The translations under genes were made by a program, and so were the position numbers. Shown one piece after another: positions 17,373 through 25,827 of a stretch of 54,965 nt of DNA (position 1 is its first letter; each line of letters begins with the position of its first letter). The notes under the pieces are model-generated. The model ran no database searches and was not told the origin of the DNA. It saw only the letters and a list, made by a program, of their open reading frames with translations. Origin of the DNA: a virus; the IMG/VR virus record IMGVR_UViG_3300036832_000602, positions 1-54,965 of that record; one strand, 5' to 3'.

Positions 17373-18392
17373 CTACAGCGGGTTCGGCTTGTCGAAGTTG
17401 TAGATGGCGATCTGGCCGATCGGGCACACCGAAGAGAAGTCCACGGTGTACATGCGTTTCGCCGTCGCACGCCGGAACGCAGCCGTTGCGTTGGCGAGAC
17501 ATGTCGCCTGCGGTATGTAGAGCCATCGTGGGACATTCCCGTACTTGGGGTTGACAGGGTTAGCCATGATGAGCGCCACCGCGTACAGAATCGGTGTGTC
17601 TGTGGGGGTCAACAGGTGGTAACCAGGCAAGGCTGCAGCCGAAGCAGTCGCTGTCGCTGCTTGGTTGAAGCCCGCGTTCATGTTGTAGGCCATAGCGAGG
17701 GTGCTGGTGATATCCTCGGCCATATCTCCCTGTACCGATAGTGTCTGTGTGGAGATCGTGGTCGCCACCGGAGTGGACTGCTCTTCGATGTTGATCTCCT
17801 GCGTCGTCTTGTTCGACACGAACGACCAGCCAGCGTCGGTGGAACCGATCGGGTGCCACCTGGCGTACGTGACAGTGACCTGAGTAGGAGCCGGAAGTAC
17901 TCCTACTTGCGCCCCCACAAACCATGCAATCGGCTGAACAACTTCCGAAAGGGTGATCGTGAACGGCTTGCTCTGTGAAGTAAGCAGACCGCCAGTGACC
18001 GAAATGTCGGTGATCTGAACCGGGAGCGCTGGCCCAATCGGATTGGTACCGTCCGCTGTCGGAGTAGTTAGGGCGTTGAAGATCGTCTGGTTGATGCCGA
18101 GAGGCGAGGCGGCTGGGGCGCTGGTGGCCGGTGCATTCCATGGTATTGGCGCCGTAGGGTACCAGTACCCGTTGTGGAGCATCCTGAGTATGTAAGTGCC
18201 TGCCGTGAGCGGCTTGACCGCAGATACGACAGCACCAGTCCACGGCGTCAGGGAGAACGGCTCCAAGAACCCAGCCGGATTGTTGCCGTTCAAGGCGGTG
18301 CTGGGCAGTGGAGCGGGAGTGTTAGCAGGAGCGATCATGCAAGCTGCCTGACCGACAACCACGTTATTTGTGCTGTAAAGCTGTCCTATCAT
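17373..18392 (-). CDS. Major tail tube protein
   Basis: This 339-aa protein is Thr/Ala/Pro-rich with alternating hydrophobic residues, as in beta-rich tail tube subunits. Segments include GTYILRMLHNGYWYP (~70) and DAGWSFVSNKTTQEINIEEQ (~185), and the C-terminal half has AEDITSTLAMAYNMNAGF. It lies between the tail-terminator region and the chaperones, where the tube gene is expected. No specific family motif was recognised, so the call rests on position, size and composition. It begins with an ATGA overlap. Confidence 0.7.
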   Translation of the reverse strand: MIGQLYSTNNVVVGQAACMIAPANTPAPLPSTALNGNNPAGFLEPFSLTPWTGAVVSAVKPLTAGTYILRMLHNGYWYPTAPIPWNAPATSAPAASPLGINQTIFNALTTPTADGTNPIGPALPVQITDISVTGGLLTSQSKPFTITLSEVVQPIAWFVGAQVGVLPAPTQVTVTYARWHPIGSTDAGWSFVSNKTTQEINIEEQSTPVATTISTQTLSVQGDMAEDITSTLAMAYNMNAGFNQAATATASAAALPGYHLLTPTDTPILYAVALIMANPVNPKYGNVPRWLYIPQATCLANATAAFRRATAKRMYTVDFSSVCPIGQIAIYNFDKPNPL

Positions 18393-18655
18393 ACCGGCGG
18401 CCCCTGATTCACGAGAACGTTCAACGACGTGGCGTAAGTGTTCATGGCGGCAACGTTCGCTGCCAGAACGTCAGACGGAACTGTCGTTATGGTCACGGGC
18501 TGAGCTGTCGTCGCGTCGGGGATCGTCAGCGACACGATGTTCGGCAGATTTGTGGAGTCGATCCACATCGCCGCATCGCCAACGGCCTGCTGCTCCGGCG
18601 CTTCACCAGCGCGCTGCTCCGGGCCGTTCCTGGCCTTCTGCTCCTCGTTAGACAT
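18389..18655 (-). CDS. Small neck/tail protein of unknown function
   Basis: This 88-aa protein has a charged, Gln/Glu-rich N-terminus (~1-28) followed by a hydrophobic, Thr-rich domain (SLTIPDATTAQPVTITTVPSD). It is coupled on both sides (TGATG upstream, ATGA downstream), so it is expressed with the tail genes. Unknown role; could be a tail-tube accessory. Confidence 0.7.
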   Translation of the reverse strand: MSNEEQKARNGPEQRAGEAPEQQAVGDAAMWIDSTNLPNIVSLTIPDATTAQPVTITTVPSDVLAANVAAMNTYATSLNVLVNQGPPV

Positions 18656-19068
18656 CAGTATTCCACCTCCCAGATGTAGTTACAGAAGAAGTGATAGCGA
18701 TCACCATCATCCTTTAGGATCAGGGACGGACCTCCGCCCGCCCTCCATATATCTAATGTCCACTTGCCATTTATGAGCTGCGATATGTCAATCGACATCA
18801 TGGCTTTGTCGCAGTCCTGTGATAACTGCTCGCCGCTCTTGTAGTCCATCTGCACACCAACGGTGCGTATCTGCACGTTGGCCCTGTCGAAGAGCTGCTC
18901 GGCATCAAGCTGCGCCCCGAACATCGTGATGATGATGAGTTGCTGGGGCGAGATGTCGTTGGCGTCGACGGTAGGACCAGGACCAGGTACGAAGACCGGC
19001 ATCGGGTCGTAGCCGGCTTCTTGCAGGTAGCCAGTCAGCAGGAACACGACATCGTCGTAGCTAAGCAC
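18655..19068 (-). CDS. Tail terminator-like protein
   Basis: This protein has 137 aa when started at the GTG at 19,068, which has GGGAAG about 9 nt before it; a TTG at 19,083 would add 5 residues. LSYDDVVFLLTGYLQEAG at the N-terminus, IIITMFGAQLDAEQLFDRANVQIRT in the middle and a mixed alpha/beta pattern fit proteins that cap the tail tube before joining the head. Assigned mainly by position between the neck proteins and the tube. Confidence 0.6.
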   Translation of the reverse strand: MLSYDDVVFLLTGYLQEAGYDPMPVFVPGPGPTVDANDISPQQLIIITMFGAQLDAEQLFDRANVQIRTVGVQMDYKSGEQLSQDCDKAMMSIDISQLINGKWTLDIWRAGGGPSLILKDDGDRYHFFCNYIWEVEY

Positions 19069-19561
19069 CGGGCCGCTTCCCAAAGGGGTTCCCGAACGGG
19101 ATCTTCGAGACGTGCGTCCACGGCACCGGGAACAGATCCTCCCAAGCCTCGTGGAGAGCGTCCAGCTCGGCGTCCGTCAGCCGCGGCATGTGCGGCGGTC
19201 GGTCGAAGACGGTCGTCCCGTTGTGAGTGACCCACGGGTGTGGGGACATCCGCAGGTTGCCCCACATGATCGGGGCGAGGGATGCCGAGTTGGTGGACAG
19301 CGCCTCGACAGCCTGGATCATCCCGGCTGTGGGGCCGGAACCGGAGAGCACAGTGGCAGAAACCATGCTCCAGTACGCATCCTCGCCACCCTTCAGCGCG
19401 ATGGTGAGGTAGAAAGCCTTTCCTCCCCGCGGGTGCCGGTAACGAGTATTGACGTGCTGGATATGGGCGTATACCTGGTTGAACTCGACATGGCCGACGA
19501 TCTGCCCGGTGCCGACCTCGTTGATGAGTTCCTCGATGCGCATGACGAAGGTGCCGGCCAT
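19061..19561 (-). CDS. Neck / head-closure protein candidate
   Basis: This 166-aa protein starts at 19,561 in a 1-base overlap with the upstream stop. It has a mixed alpha/beta sequence with GGKAFYLTIALKGGEDAYWS, then a C-terminal helix (LTDAELDALHEAWEDLF). It is placed between the connector and tail-terminator candidates, the slot usually filled by head-closure or HK97 gp10-like proteins. No motif clinches it. Confidence 0.6.
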   Translation of the reverse strand: MAGTFVMRIEELINEVGTGQIVGHVEFNQVYAHIQHVNTRYRHPRGGKAFYLTIALKGGEDAYWSMVSATVLSGSGPTAGMIQAVEALSTNSASLAPIMWGNLRMSPHPWVTHNGTTVFDRPPHMPRLTDAELDALHEAWEDLFPVPWTHVSKIPFGNPFGKRPGA

Positions 19562-20073
19562 CAGTACATGTACCCCGGCCACTGGTTCTGGTACGGCCAG
19601 CCGGTCATGGTGCCGCCGCTTACGCCAGAGGAAATGGAATTGCCGTAGAGGTCGAACTGATAGGGGAAGATCAACTGACCCGCGTACAGGTTGTAGACGG
19701 CCCCGGTGAAGATGTCGGACGTAGGCATCTGGCTGCTCGGCATCGCCGTGGTGCCGTCGAAGAGTCCCGCCAGCCGCGCCACAGCCTGCTGGTAGCGCAG
19801 GAGGACGGGATCGAGAGTCTCGAAGTCCTTTGATCTGCGCCAGACACACGTCGCCAGGAAGGCGGCGATGTCCCGCGTCCAGTAGATGACCATTCCCGGA
19901 ACGGAGTCCGCGGGGCTGTACGGGCCACCGACGTAGGTGTCTACGACGGAGGATGCCTCGGCGATCGAGTCGGTGAGGGTGGAGTCGTCCATGTCCGCGG
20001 CGGTGTTGGTGCCGGACGTTTGACCGTCAGCCGCCAGCGCGTTGCGGACATCGACCACCGAGCAGTAGTTCAT
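19561..20073 (-). CDS. Head-tail connector (adaptor) protein
   Basis: This 170-aa protein begins MNYCSVVDVRNALA and has DSTLTDSIAEASSVVDTYVGG near residue 30, followed by DIAAFLATCVWRR and LLRYQQAVARLAGL helices. This 'short N-terminal helix, asp-rich start, YxGGPY' pattern is typical of gp6/DUF1320-like connectors that dock under the portal. The Gly/Tyr-rich C-terminus is unusual. Confidence 0.7.
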   Translation of the reverse strand: MNYCSVVDVRNALAADGQTSGTNTAADMDDSTLTDSIAEASSVVDTYVGGPYSPADSVPGMVIYWTRDIAAFLATCVWRRSKDFETLDPVLLRYQQAVARLAGLFDGTTAMPSSQMPTSDIFTGAVYNLYAGQLIFPYQFDLYGNSISSGVSGGTMTGWPYQNQWPGYMY

Positions 20074-20081
20074 GGCCTGTC

Positions 20082-20450
20082 CTACCGGCGACCCTCGTGC
20101 TGGTTGGGCTGGTTGTGCTGGTCGGGCTGGTCGCCACCCTCCCTGGTCGTCGCAGCCTTCAACTGGGCCTCACGAGCCTTCGCCTGCGATTCCTGGGCCT
20201 CCTTTTCGAGCTTCTGCGCCTCTTCCTCGGCCTTCTGCTCCTTCCTGGCCTGCGCAATCGGGACGACCGCCCCGGCGTCCTCAAGCTCCTGGACGCGCTC
20301 GGGTGGCATCTGAGCCAGGTCGACCTCGTCGCCCTCGTGGTACTCGGTGGTGTCCACCTTGACAGGCACCTCGTTGATGGTTTGGGAGTTCGTCGGCACG
20401 TCGAGATAGTCAGTCTTGACAACGTGTGTTGCCGTGCCTCCGTTGGTCAT
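20082..20450 (-). CDS. Small charged head-region protein
   Basis: This protein has 122 aa from the ATG at 20,450, which has AGGAGGTG in ideal position. Residues ~20-60 carry a short beta-like domain (INEVPVKVDTTEYHEGDEVDLAQMPPERVQELEDAGAV) resembling small head proteins with a 'G-rich, ...ELEA.GAV' motif. The rest is a Lys/Glu coiled coil (KEQKAEEEAQKLEKEAQE) and a Gln/Asn tail. Possibly a head fibre or decoration accessory; unknown. Confidence 0.7.
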   Translation of the reverse strand: MTNGGTATHVVKTDYLDVPTNSQTINEVPVKVDTTEYHEGDEVDLAQMPPERVQELEDAGAVVPIAQARKEQKAEEEAQKLEKEAQESQAKAREAQLKAATTREGGDQPDQHNQPNQHEGRR

Positions 20451-20495
20451 GTTCACCTCCTATTGGTAAGTAAGATCGGTGTGTTATCTCAGCAA

Positions 20496-21416
20496 TCAGC
20501 AGGCGGTGAGGATGACCGCAGCCAGCGGCTGGTCGAGGCCCATCGCAGACCTTCTATTTACATCAGACCGCCAGGTGCGGCGGGGCTGGTCGCGATACAG
20601 CGGGGTCGCCTGCAGCGGTTCCTCGTCGGAGTAGAAGCCCACAGTGCCCCGCTCCATGATGAGGACGCTGGAGTCGGGCAGCACGCCACCGGACTTCGTC
20701 ACGAGCACGTCCAGGTTCAGCACCTTCTGCGGCATGACGCCTGTGTAGAGAAGGTTCTCATCGGCCAGGTTGCCCTGGAAGATGTTGTTGAACTGGGTGC
20801 TGGACAGCAGGTTGTACTTCTGCACCTCCGTGATGACCATAGTGTCAGCGAAGAAGTTCAGGTAGTTCAACGGCTGCTGGCCGGTAACGGCGTTGTTGAC
20901 GATCTTCACGCCCTTCAGGACATCCTGACGGATATTCGTGGAGGTCGCCCAGGCCGTCGCGACTGCGAAGGTGGGGACGGACGGGTTCGCCAGGAACAAC
21001 TGGAAGAACGACTGATCCCAGTCGCGCCGCATAGTGTTGCGCACCTGGTTCATCTGGATGTTCACCATGTCGATCTTGTTCCGCATCCGCATCTCGTCAG
21101 AGATAAGGATTGACAGACCGCGGTCGATAGTGTTGGCAACGGTCGGGATGCCCAATGATGTTTGGGCGTACATGTATTCGGCGAACTCGGCCCTGACGGC
21201 AGCAGTCGTGTTCGCAAACAGAGGCGTCGACTGGTAGAACTCAACGAGTCCCGAGTCGTTTGATCCTGCATTACGGAGAATCGAATCCGAGATGAACTGG
21301 TTCTCTGCAATTTCGAGGATACGCCGTGGAACAACAGTCGGGTTACGGATAAGGTCGTTTACGACTACCCGTGGACCATCGGTTACCGACTGGATTGGCA
21401 TGATTGCGTTAGACAT
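20496..21416 (-). CDS. Major capsid protein (HK97 fold)
   Basis: This 306-aa protein follows an ideal GGAGGAGGTGA ribosome site. An N-terminal arm (NPTVVPRRILEIAENQFISDSIL) is followed by an E-loop-like segment and a spine-helix candidate (RMRNKIDMVNIQMNQVRNTMRRDWDQ, ~110-135). P-domain and A-domain strands follow (NFFADTMVITEVQKYNLLSS; KVLNLDVLVTKSGGVLPDSSVLIMERGTVGF). Size and order after protease and decoration genes are those of HK97-like major capsid proteins. No N-terminal propeptide is obvious, so the neighbouring scaffold is separate. Confidence 0.88.
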   Translation of the reverse strand: MSNAIMPIQSVTDGPRVVVNDLIRNPTVVPRRILEIAENQFISDSILRNAGSNDSGLVEFYQSTPLFANTTAAVRAEFAEYMYAQTSLGIPTVANTIDRGLSILISDEMRMRNKIDMVNIQMNQVRNTMRRDWDQSFFQLFLANPSVPTFAVATAWATSTNIRQDVLKGVKIVNNAVTGQQPLNYLNFFADTMVITEVQKYNLLSSTQFNNIFQGNLADENLLYTGVMPQKVLNLDVLVTKSGGVLPDSSVLIMERGTVGFYSDEEPLQATPLYRDQPRRTWRSDVNRRSAMGLDQPLAAVILTAC

Positions 21417-21430
21417 TTCTCACCTCCTCC

Positions 21431-21871
21431 TTATGAAATCGACAGCGACATGGCGCCGACAGCTCCGAGCGCAACGCCTGCTGGTTCGTAACAGATTCCG
21501 ACGACCTGACGTGCGTCAGGGGTTGCACCTGCCGGTGTGACCTGCCCGTTCGCTGCCGTGATGAGCCGCTGGCCGAACGTGGCGGCAGCGGCATAGGTCA
21601 CCGGGTAGACGCCTTCCGATGCCACGCCCACCGTGTTCGGGAACGGCGCCAGGTTGACGGCGACCGGTGCACCTGGAACGGTGGGGGTCTGGGCGACCGT
21701 GGCTCCGAGCGCGTCCGTGACGGCCACGCCGAGGCAGACGTTGCTGGCGGCTCCTGCCGGCTGCACGCCGGTAGCGGTCGCATCGACAAGCTGCCCGCCG
21801 ACGATCGACGCTGTCGGGACGACGGTAAAGGTTACTGGTCCACGGTCGAACCGTGGGGTTACTCCAGGCAC
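21431..21871 (-). CDS. Capsid decoration protein
   Basis: This 146-aa protein, GTG start after GGGAGGTGAG, is Ala/Val/Thr/Pro-rich and compact, with VTFTVVPTASIVGGQLVDA and NVCLGVAVTDALG segments. The 'first residues bind, then a small beta-domain' style is that of lambda gpD/DUF2190-like head decoration proteins. It sits directly before the major capsid gene, the standard position. Confidence 0.7.
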   Translation of the reverse strand: MPGVTPRFDRGPVTFTVVPTASIVGGQLVDATATGVQPAGAASNVCLGVAVTDALGATVAQTPTVPGAPVAVNLAPFPNTVGVASEGVYPVTYAAAATFGQRLITAANGQVTPAGATPDARQVVGICYEPAGVALGAVGAMSLSIS

Positions 21872-21888
21872 TGGCTAGCTCACCTCCC

Positions 21889-22938
21889 TCACTGCTTGGC
21901 CCAGGCGTCGAGCAGAGCGTCGACGCGCTGGTCTTCGTTGGCCTCGTTGTCGAAGGCTTCGGCCGATCCACGCATTGTGGTCAGCTCGATGAAGCCTTCG
22001 GTCTCGTGCAGCATGTTGCGGATCACCTGGGCCACGTCGATGTTGTCGCCACCGTGATTGCTCAGGTCGATAACTGGTGCCTGTGGTAGCTCCAGGATCG
22101 GCTTGGCCAGGAGCACGATCGCGGGCGGAACGCCCTTGTCCACCCACGTCCGCATCTCGTTGGCGAACTTCTGCCTAGCGAGATCCAGTTCCAGCGTCTC
22201 GATCCGGTGCTGCATCGCCAGATCGACCGCAGCCTCCCCGACCAAGTCCACGGGGGGTCTGGTTGCCTTACGGGACAAGCTGGCTGCTGCTTTCTCCAGC
22301 TCCTCCTCGTCCTCCTTGGCGTCTGCTTCGAGACCATCGATCTCTTCCTGAGTCGGCGCTCCCGGCACCGTGTTCGGTGGGGGAGCGTCGGTTACTATTG
22401 CTGGTGTTGGCACTTTCACCTCCTCATTGGTTACGTCAATGGTGTTCGCTACCTCTTCGGACAGCGACACCTCCTGCCAGGACGCCATCCCCGTGACACG
22501 GGGATCGAGCGTTCCAAGCACATGTTGGATGGCGCGGGGGAACTTTTTCCCGTCCGAGCGCTCCAGGCTTTCGATGATGCGGGCAGAAACGCCCAGTTTG
22601 GGGTTCTTGCGCACGAGGTCCGAAGCGTCCGGGGTGAGGTCGAGCAGCACGTCCAAACCGAGGGGGGTCAGTTCGACGCCTCGTACCTCACCCCGGAAGC
22701 GCTCCGGATCCATCGTATGGCTGTTGTCGTCTTTCGCCAGCAAGAACGCAACTTGATCGAACGCTTGACCGCGGAACGACTCAGCCAGATCCGCCAGGTA
22801 ACGCTCATCGAACGTGATCTTCCGACCCTTGTAGTCGATGGTTCCTTTGGGCAGCAACTGCTTTCGCCACAAGGTCTTCGACAGTTCGACGGCGTCGTTG
22901 CGGTCGAGCGGCGCCAGGAGTGCGTACTCGCCGGTCAT
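21889..22938 (-). CDS. Capsid maturation protease with scaffold-like C-terminus
   Basis: This 349-aa protein has an ideal AAGGAGGTGA site. Residues ~10-170 (WRKQLLPKGTIDYKGRKITF; FLLAKDDNSHTMDPERFRGE; HVLGTLDPRVTGMASWQEV) match a family of actinophage head maturation proteins, with candidate catalytic His in the NSHT and QHVLG segments. The C-terminal half is acidic and helical (ADAKEDEEELEKAAASL), as in scaffolding domains that are cut away during maturation. It is likely to process itself and the capsid interior. Confidence 0.75.
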   Translation of the reverse strand: MTGEYALLAPLDRNDAVELSKTLWRKQLLPKGTIDYKGRKITFDERYLADLAESFRGQAFDQVAFLLAKDDNSHTMDPERFRGEVRGVELTPLGLDVLLDLTPDASDLVRKNPKLGVSARIIESLERSDGKKFPRAIQHVLGTLDPRVTGMASWQEVSLSEEVANTIDVTNEEVKVPTPAIVTDAPPPNTVPGAPTQEEIDGLEADAKEDEEELEKAAASLSRKATRPPVDLVGEAAVDLAMQHRIETLELDLARQKFANEMRTWVDKGVPPAIVLLAKPILELPQAPVIDLSNHGGDNIDVAQVIRNMLHETEGFIELTTMRGSAEAFDNEANEDQRVDALLDAWAKQ

Positions 22939-22950
22939 TTCGTCACCTCC

Positions 22951-23283
22951 TTATGCCGTAGGGAAGAACAGGTTTGCGACGTAAGGCCACTCACCCTGCA
23001 CTGCTGACATAATCTGACCATCAGCGATGCGATTGGAGTCGAACTCTTCTGGCGGGGTGCCTGCAGCGTCATCGGCTAAACCAGGCGCCGTGCCGACCAA
23101 GCTGTAGAAGGTGTTGAGAGAAACACCTCCGCCAGAGTTCTTGATGATGTCGTTGGCAAGCGCGACGTACGACGGGTCAGCGGCATTACGGTAGTTGTCA
23201 GTCGCCTGCTCGATCAGGCACGCCTGTATACGCATCTGGAAGGCCAGGTCATTCGTCAACCGGTTCTGTTCCTCGTATCCCAT
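22951..23283 (-). CDS. Conserved-looking small head protein
   Basis: This 110-aa protein, ATG after AGGAGG, is helical at the start (EEQNRLTNDLAFQMRIQACLIEQATDNYR) and ends with EWPYVANLFFPTA. The residues around AADPSYVALANDIIKN look like a short repeat domain. It lies in the head gene block between the Ig-like protein and the protease; function unknown. Confidence 0.7.
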   Translation of the reverse strand: MGYEEQNRLTNDLAFQMRIQACLIEQATDNYRNAADPSYVALANDIIKNSGGGVSLNTFYSLVGTAPGLADDAAGTPPEEFDSNRIADGQIMSAVQGEWPYVANLFFPTA

Positions 23284-23293
23284 TACATGCCTC

Positions 23294-23698
23294 CTAAGCC
23301 ATCTTGGGTGACACGACCCAGTGCTCCTGAGCCGAGCGTCCCTGGCCGGCGCCGGTCGTCGCCGCCTCGACGGTCCACTCGCCTGGGAAGCTTGTGGTGT
23401 CGAGCCAGGTCTGGTAGACGCCTTGACCGGTACGGGCCAGTGTGCCGACGCTCACCTTCTCCGGGACCGTGACTCCGTCCCAGTTGGCGTAGAGCCAGGT
23501 GATCTCCGGCTGATCCGTCGTCCCGACCTCCGAGTAGATGGTCAGGGACTCAGGGTCGAGTGCGCTCTGCATGGTCTCGGCGTCCACGATCTCGACCGTG
23601 AGGATGGCGATGTCACCTTCCTCGAAGGTGTGGATCGCATCGAGCCAGTCGACGGTGAGTGTCACCACCCCCGGCTGGACTACAGAAGGGGTGGTCAC
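23294..23698 (-). CDS. Ig-like beta-sandwich structural protein
   Basis: This 134-aa protein, GTG start in a GTGA overlap, has alternating hydrophobic strands (VVTLTVDWLDAIHTFEEGDIAILTVEIVD; GVYQTWLDTTSFPGEWTVEAATTGAG) typical of an Ig-like or BppU-type fold. Such proteins decorate heads or tails and may bind glycans. Placement among head genes suggests a decoration or neck protein. Confidence 0.6.
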   Translation of the reverse strand: MTTPSVVQPGVVTLTVDWLDAIHTFEEGDIAILTVEIVDAETMQSALDPESLTIYSEVGTTDQPEITWLYANWDGVTVPEKVSVGTLARTGQGVYQTWLDTTSFPGEWTVEAATTGAGQGRSAQEHWVVSPKMA

Positions 23699-25236
23699 TT
23701 CGACGTACCCTCCGAGGTCCAGTTATCGGGGATCAGGTCAGCCCAGCCCTTCTTGCGCAACACCCGCATGATGTAGCGCCGGACCTGGGCCTGATCGCCC
23801 TTGGCGAACTGCACCATCTTGGTAGCACGGGAAGCGAGGGTGCGGTTGGTGAGCGGGAACCGCGCACCTCCCGCACCCCCGCCGCCCTTAGGTGGCAACG
23901 CCTCGCCCTTGGCGAGCGCCGCCTTACGCGTGGCCGCGGTCGGGCTAGGTACCGTGGCCAGCTCAATGATCTGCCCGAAGGCGTCGTACACGGAGGAGTA
24001 GCTGTGCGTGGTGATCGTGCGCCCCGCCTTGCGGGCCTGCGCGGCCGTGCGGACGGCTGCCGGTGGTGCTTGCGCGCCCGTGATCTGTCCTACAGACGGC
24101 GTCGCCTTCTCGACCAGCAGGTTGGTGTTGTTCGAGCGGGTCTGGCGGCTGGCCCCCGTCTGCTTGCCGGAGTGGATGGCGCTGTCCATGTCGCGGTCGG
24201 CTCCCCCTGAAGGAGATCCCGGCTGGCGGTCGGCACCGGATGTCCTGCGTGGGCGGGATGTCTGGTGGTGCTCCGGTGGCGGGCGCTCAAGGCCGGTGAC
24301 GTTCGGGCCGGAAGGCGCGGTATGCGTGCCTCCTGTGGTCTTGGGGCCTGGGTCCGGGGCGGTGTAGTGCTCGGTGCCCATGACCGAGTCCGAAGGTGCG
24401 TCGGAGCGGGTCGGGTCCGGCGTCGTCGGGTAACCGGTGTTGGCCTTGCCGGTGCCGACACCCCCGGAGCCAGGACCCCCGCGGGTGTCGGCAGTCGGCG
24501 CCTTCGGCTTGTTCTTGCTGCCGAGTGGGCGACCCGGACGGCGCTTCTTGGACGAGGACATGGACCCGTTGTCGCGGGCGGGCGGGTTGTCGGTGGCCGG
24601 CTTGTGCAGGCTGTTGTGCTTGACCAGCAGCGTCTGGTCCTTGACGCCGTCCACGTCCTGGGCGTGCATAGTCGCGAGGTGATGCCTCACTTCCTTGCCC
24701 GTCATCTGGTCAATCGGCTTCAGTCCGCCGTGGGACGGCTGATCGGAAGGGCGATGGACATGTTCACGGCTTTGGCGGGAGACCGGCGCGTAGCCCGAGC
24801 TGGCTCCGTATGTAGGCGTGGCGCCGGCAAGGTCCACGACCTGATCCTCGGTGACTGTCATGGAATGCTCCGATCTCGATGCGGCCTGTGCGTGCGCGAT
24901 CGCCCGCTTCTGGTTCCACTCACGGATCGCCTTGCGGGCCGCGGCCCTCACATCAGGGTGAATCTTCCCAGGATGCTTCGGGTGACCCACTTTGGTTTCA
25001 CCACCAACTGGAACACCAGCAGCCCATTTCTTGACAATTCCAACTGCAAGCTGAATAGCTTGGGATACAGAGTGGGCACTACCTTGCTCCAGTAAGTCGT
25101 GAGCAACGTGCTGGATATACGCGGGAAGCATCATGCCTTTTACGTGCCATAAGCCAGGGCCACCAGGCCGACCAAAAGGCTCAGGGACCGTGCTAGCAGT
25201 CGGCGTCTCGGCAGTAAAGTCCATGAGATCAGTCAT
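23695..25236 (-). CDS. Large head-associated protein with Pro/Gly-rich middle
   Basis: This protein has 513 aa from the ATG at 25,236, which overlaps the HNH gene by 8 bases. Residues ~35-125 (MLPAYIQHVAHDLLEQGSAHSVSQAIQ, KIHPDVRAAARKAIREWNQ) resemble the DUF6582-like module found in many actinophage head proteins. The middle (~210-350) is Gly/Pro/Ser-rich and low complexity, likely disordered. The C-terminus (~385-513) is basic and helical, with RRYIMRVLRKKGWADLIPDNW. It follows portal, where a head-morphogenesis or MuF-like protein is expected. The exact role is unknown. Confidence 0.6.
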   Translation of the reverse strand: MTDLMDFTAETPTASTVPEPFGRPGGPGLWHVKGMMLPAYIQHVAHDLLEQGSAHSVSQAIQLAVGIVKKWAAGVPVGGETKVGHPKHPGKIHPDVRAAARKAIREWNQKRAIAHAQAASRSEHSMTVTEDQVVDLAGATPTYGASSGYAPVSRQSREHVHRPSDQPSHGGLKPIDQMTGKEVRHHLATMHAQDVDGVKDQTLLVKHNSLHKPATDNPPARDNGSMSSSKKRRPGRPLGSKNKPKAPTADTRGGPGSGGVGTGKANTGYPTTPDPTRSDAPSDSVMGTEHYTAPDPGPKTTGGTHTAPSGPNVTGLERPPPEHHQTSRPRRTSGADRQPGSPSGGADRDMDSAIHSGKQTGASRQTRSNNTNLLVEKATPSVGQITGAQAPPAAVRTAAQARKAGRTITTHSYSSVYDAFGQIIELATVPSPTAATRKAALAKGEALPPKGGGGAGGARFPLTNRTLASRATKMVQFAKGDQAQVRRYIMRVLRKKGWADLIPDNWTSEGTSK

Positions 25237-25666
25237 AGCGAATATACACTTGCCAGTTTCTGATCCTAGAAATTGTGGCCTGACCCACACCATAATCTTC
25301 GGCCAGCTTCTTCTGGTGCACCCCAGCGTCGAGGGCAGCACGTATTTCTACGACCTGCTCCCATGTGAGCTTTGCACCTGGTCGAACAAATACCTGCCTA
25401 CCCTTAGCCCTTGAATCCCTTATATTATCTGACTGCGAACCAAGTCTGAGGTGCTCATAGAGGAAGCACGCAGGCTTATCGCACAAATGCATGACGACCA
25501 TCCCTTTCGGGATCGGACCGTTTATCTGCTCCCAAACCCACCTATGAAGAAGGATAACCTTTCCATCACGCGAAATTGCTCCATATCCCCTACCAGTACG
25601 AGGACCTCTATATTCGCGGCATGGTGTCGTAGGCTTGGTACCTGGCTCCCAGTCAGTGATAGTCAT
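25229..25666 (-). CDS. HNH homing endonuclease with C-terminal DNA-binding helix-turn-helix
   Basis: This 145-aa protein has an HNH_3 core with CREYRGPRTGRGYGAI, LLHRWVWEQINGPI, VMHLCDKPACFLYEHLRLGSQSDN, then a C-terminal NUMOD-like helix-turn-helix (LTWEQVVEIRAALDAGVHQKKLAEDYGVGQATISRI). This is typical of free-standing homing endonucleases. It is inserted between a membrane protein and the next head gene, with ATGA overlap upstream and an 8-bp overlap downstream. Confidence 0.87.
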   Translation of the reverse strand: MTITDWEPGTKPTTPCREYRGPRTGRGYGAISRDGKVILLHRWVWEQINGPIPKGMVVMHLCDKPACFLYEHLRLGSQSDNIRDSRAKGRQVFVRPGAKLTWEQVVEIRAALDAGVHQKKLAEDYGVGQATISRIRNWQVYIRYD

Positions 25667-25827
25667 GGAACAAATCTATCAACAAGCAAGCCGACAGCGA
25701 GTGCGATGATCGCCCAGCAAATCTCTGCGATGTGGGTGCCGGGGGAGGATGCGAGCACGATGCCTGCGAGCACGATCGCCGCCGCGATCCCGAGCAGCAG
25801 GATAATTCTTTGCACGGTGATTGTCAT
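25663..25827 (-). CDS. 54-aa membrane protein after portal
   Basis: The ATG at 25,827 overlaps the portal stop as ATGA, and its own stop overlaps the HNH start as ATGA. The sequence has two hydrophobic segments, about residues 8-27 (IILLLGIAAAIVLAGIVL) and 35-49 (EICWAIIALAVGLLV), with a short loop. A small bitopic or hairpin membrane protein among head genes is unexpected. It might be a second holin-like or membrane-targeting protein. Too short for family assignment. Confidence 0.65.
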   Translation of the reverse strand: MTITVQRIILLLGIAAAIVLAGIVLASSPGTHIAEICWAIIALAVGLLVDRFVP

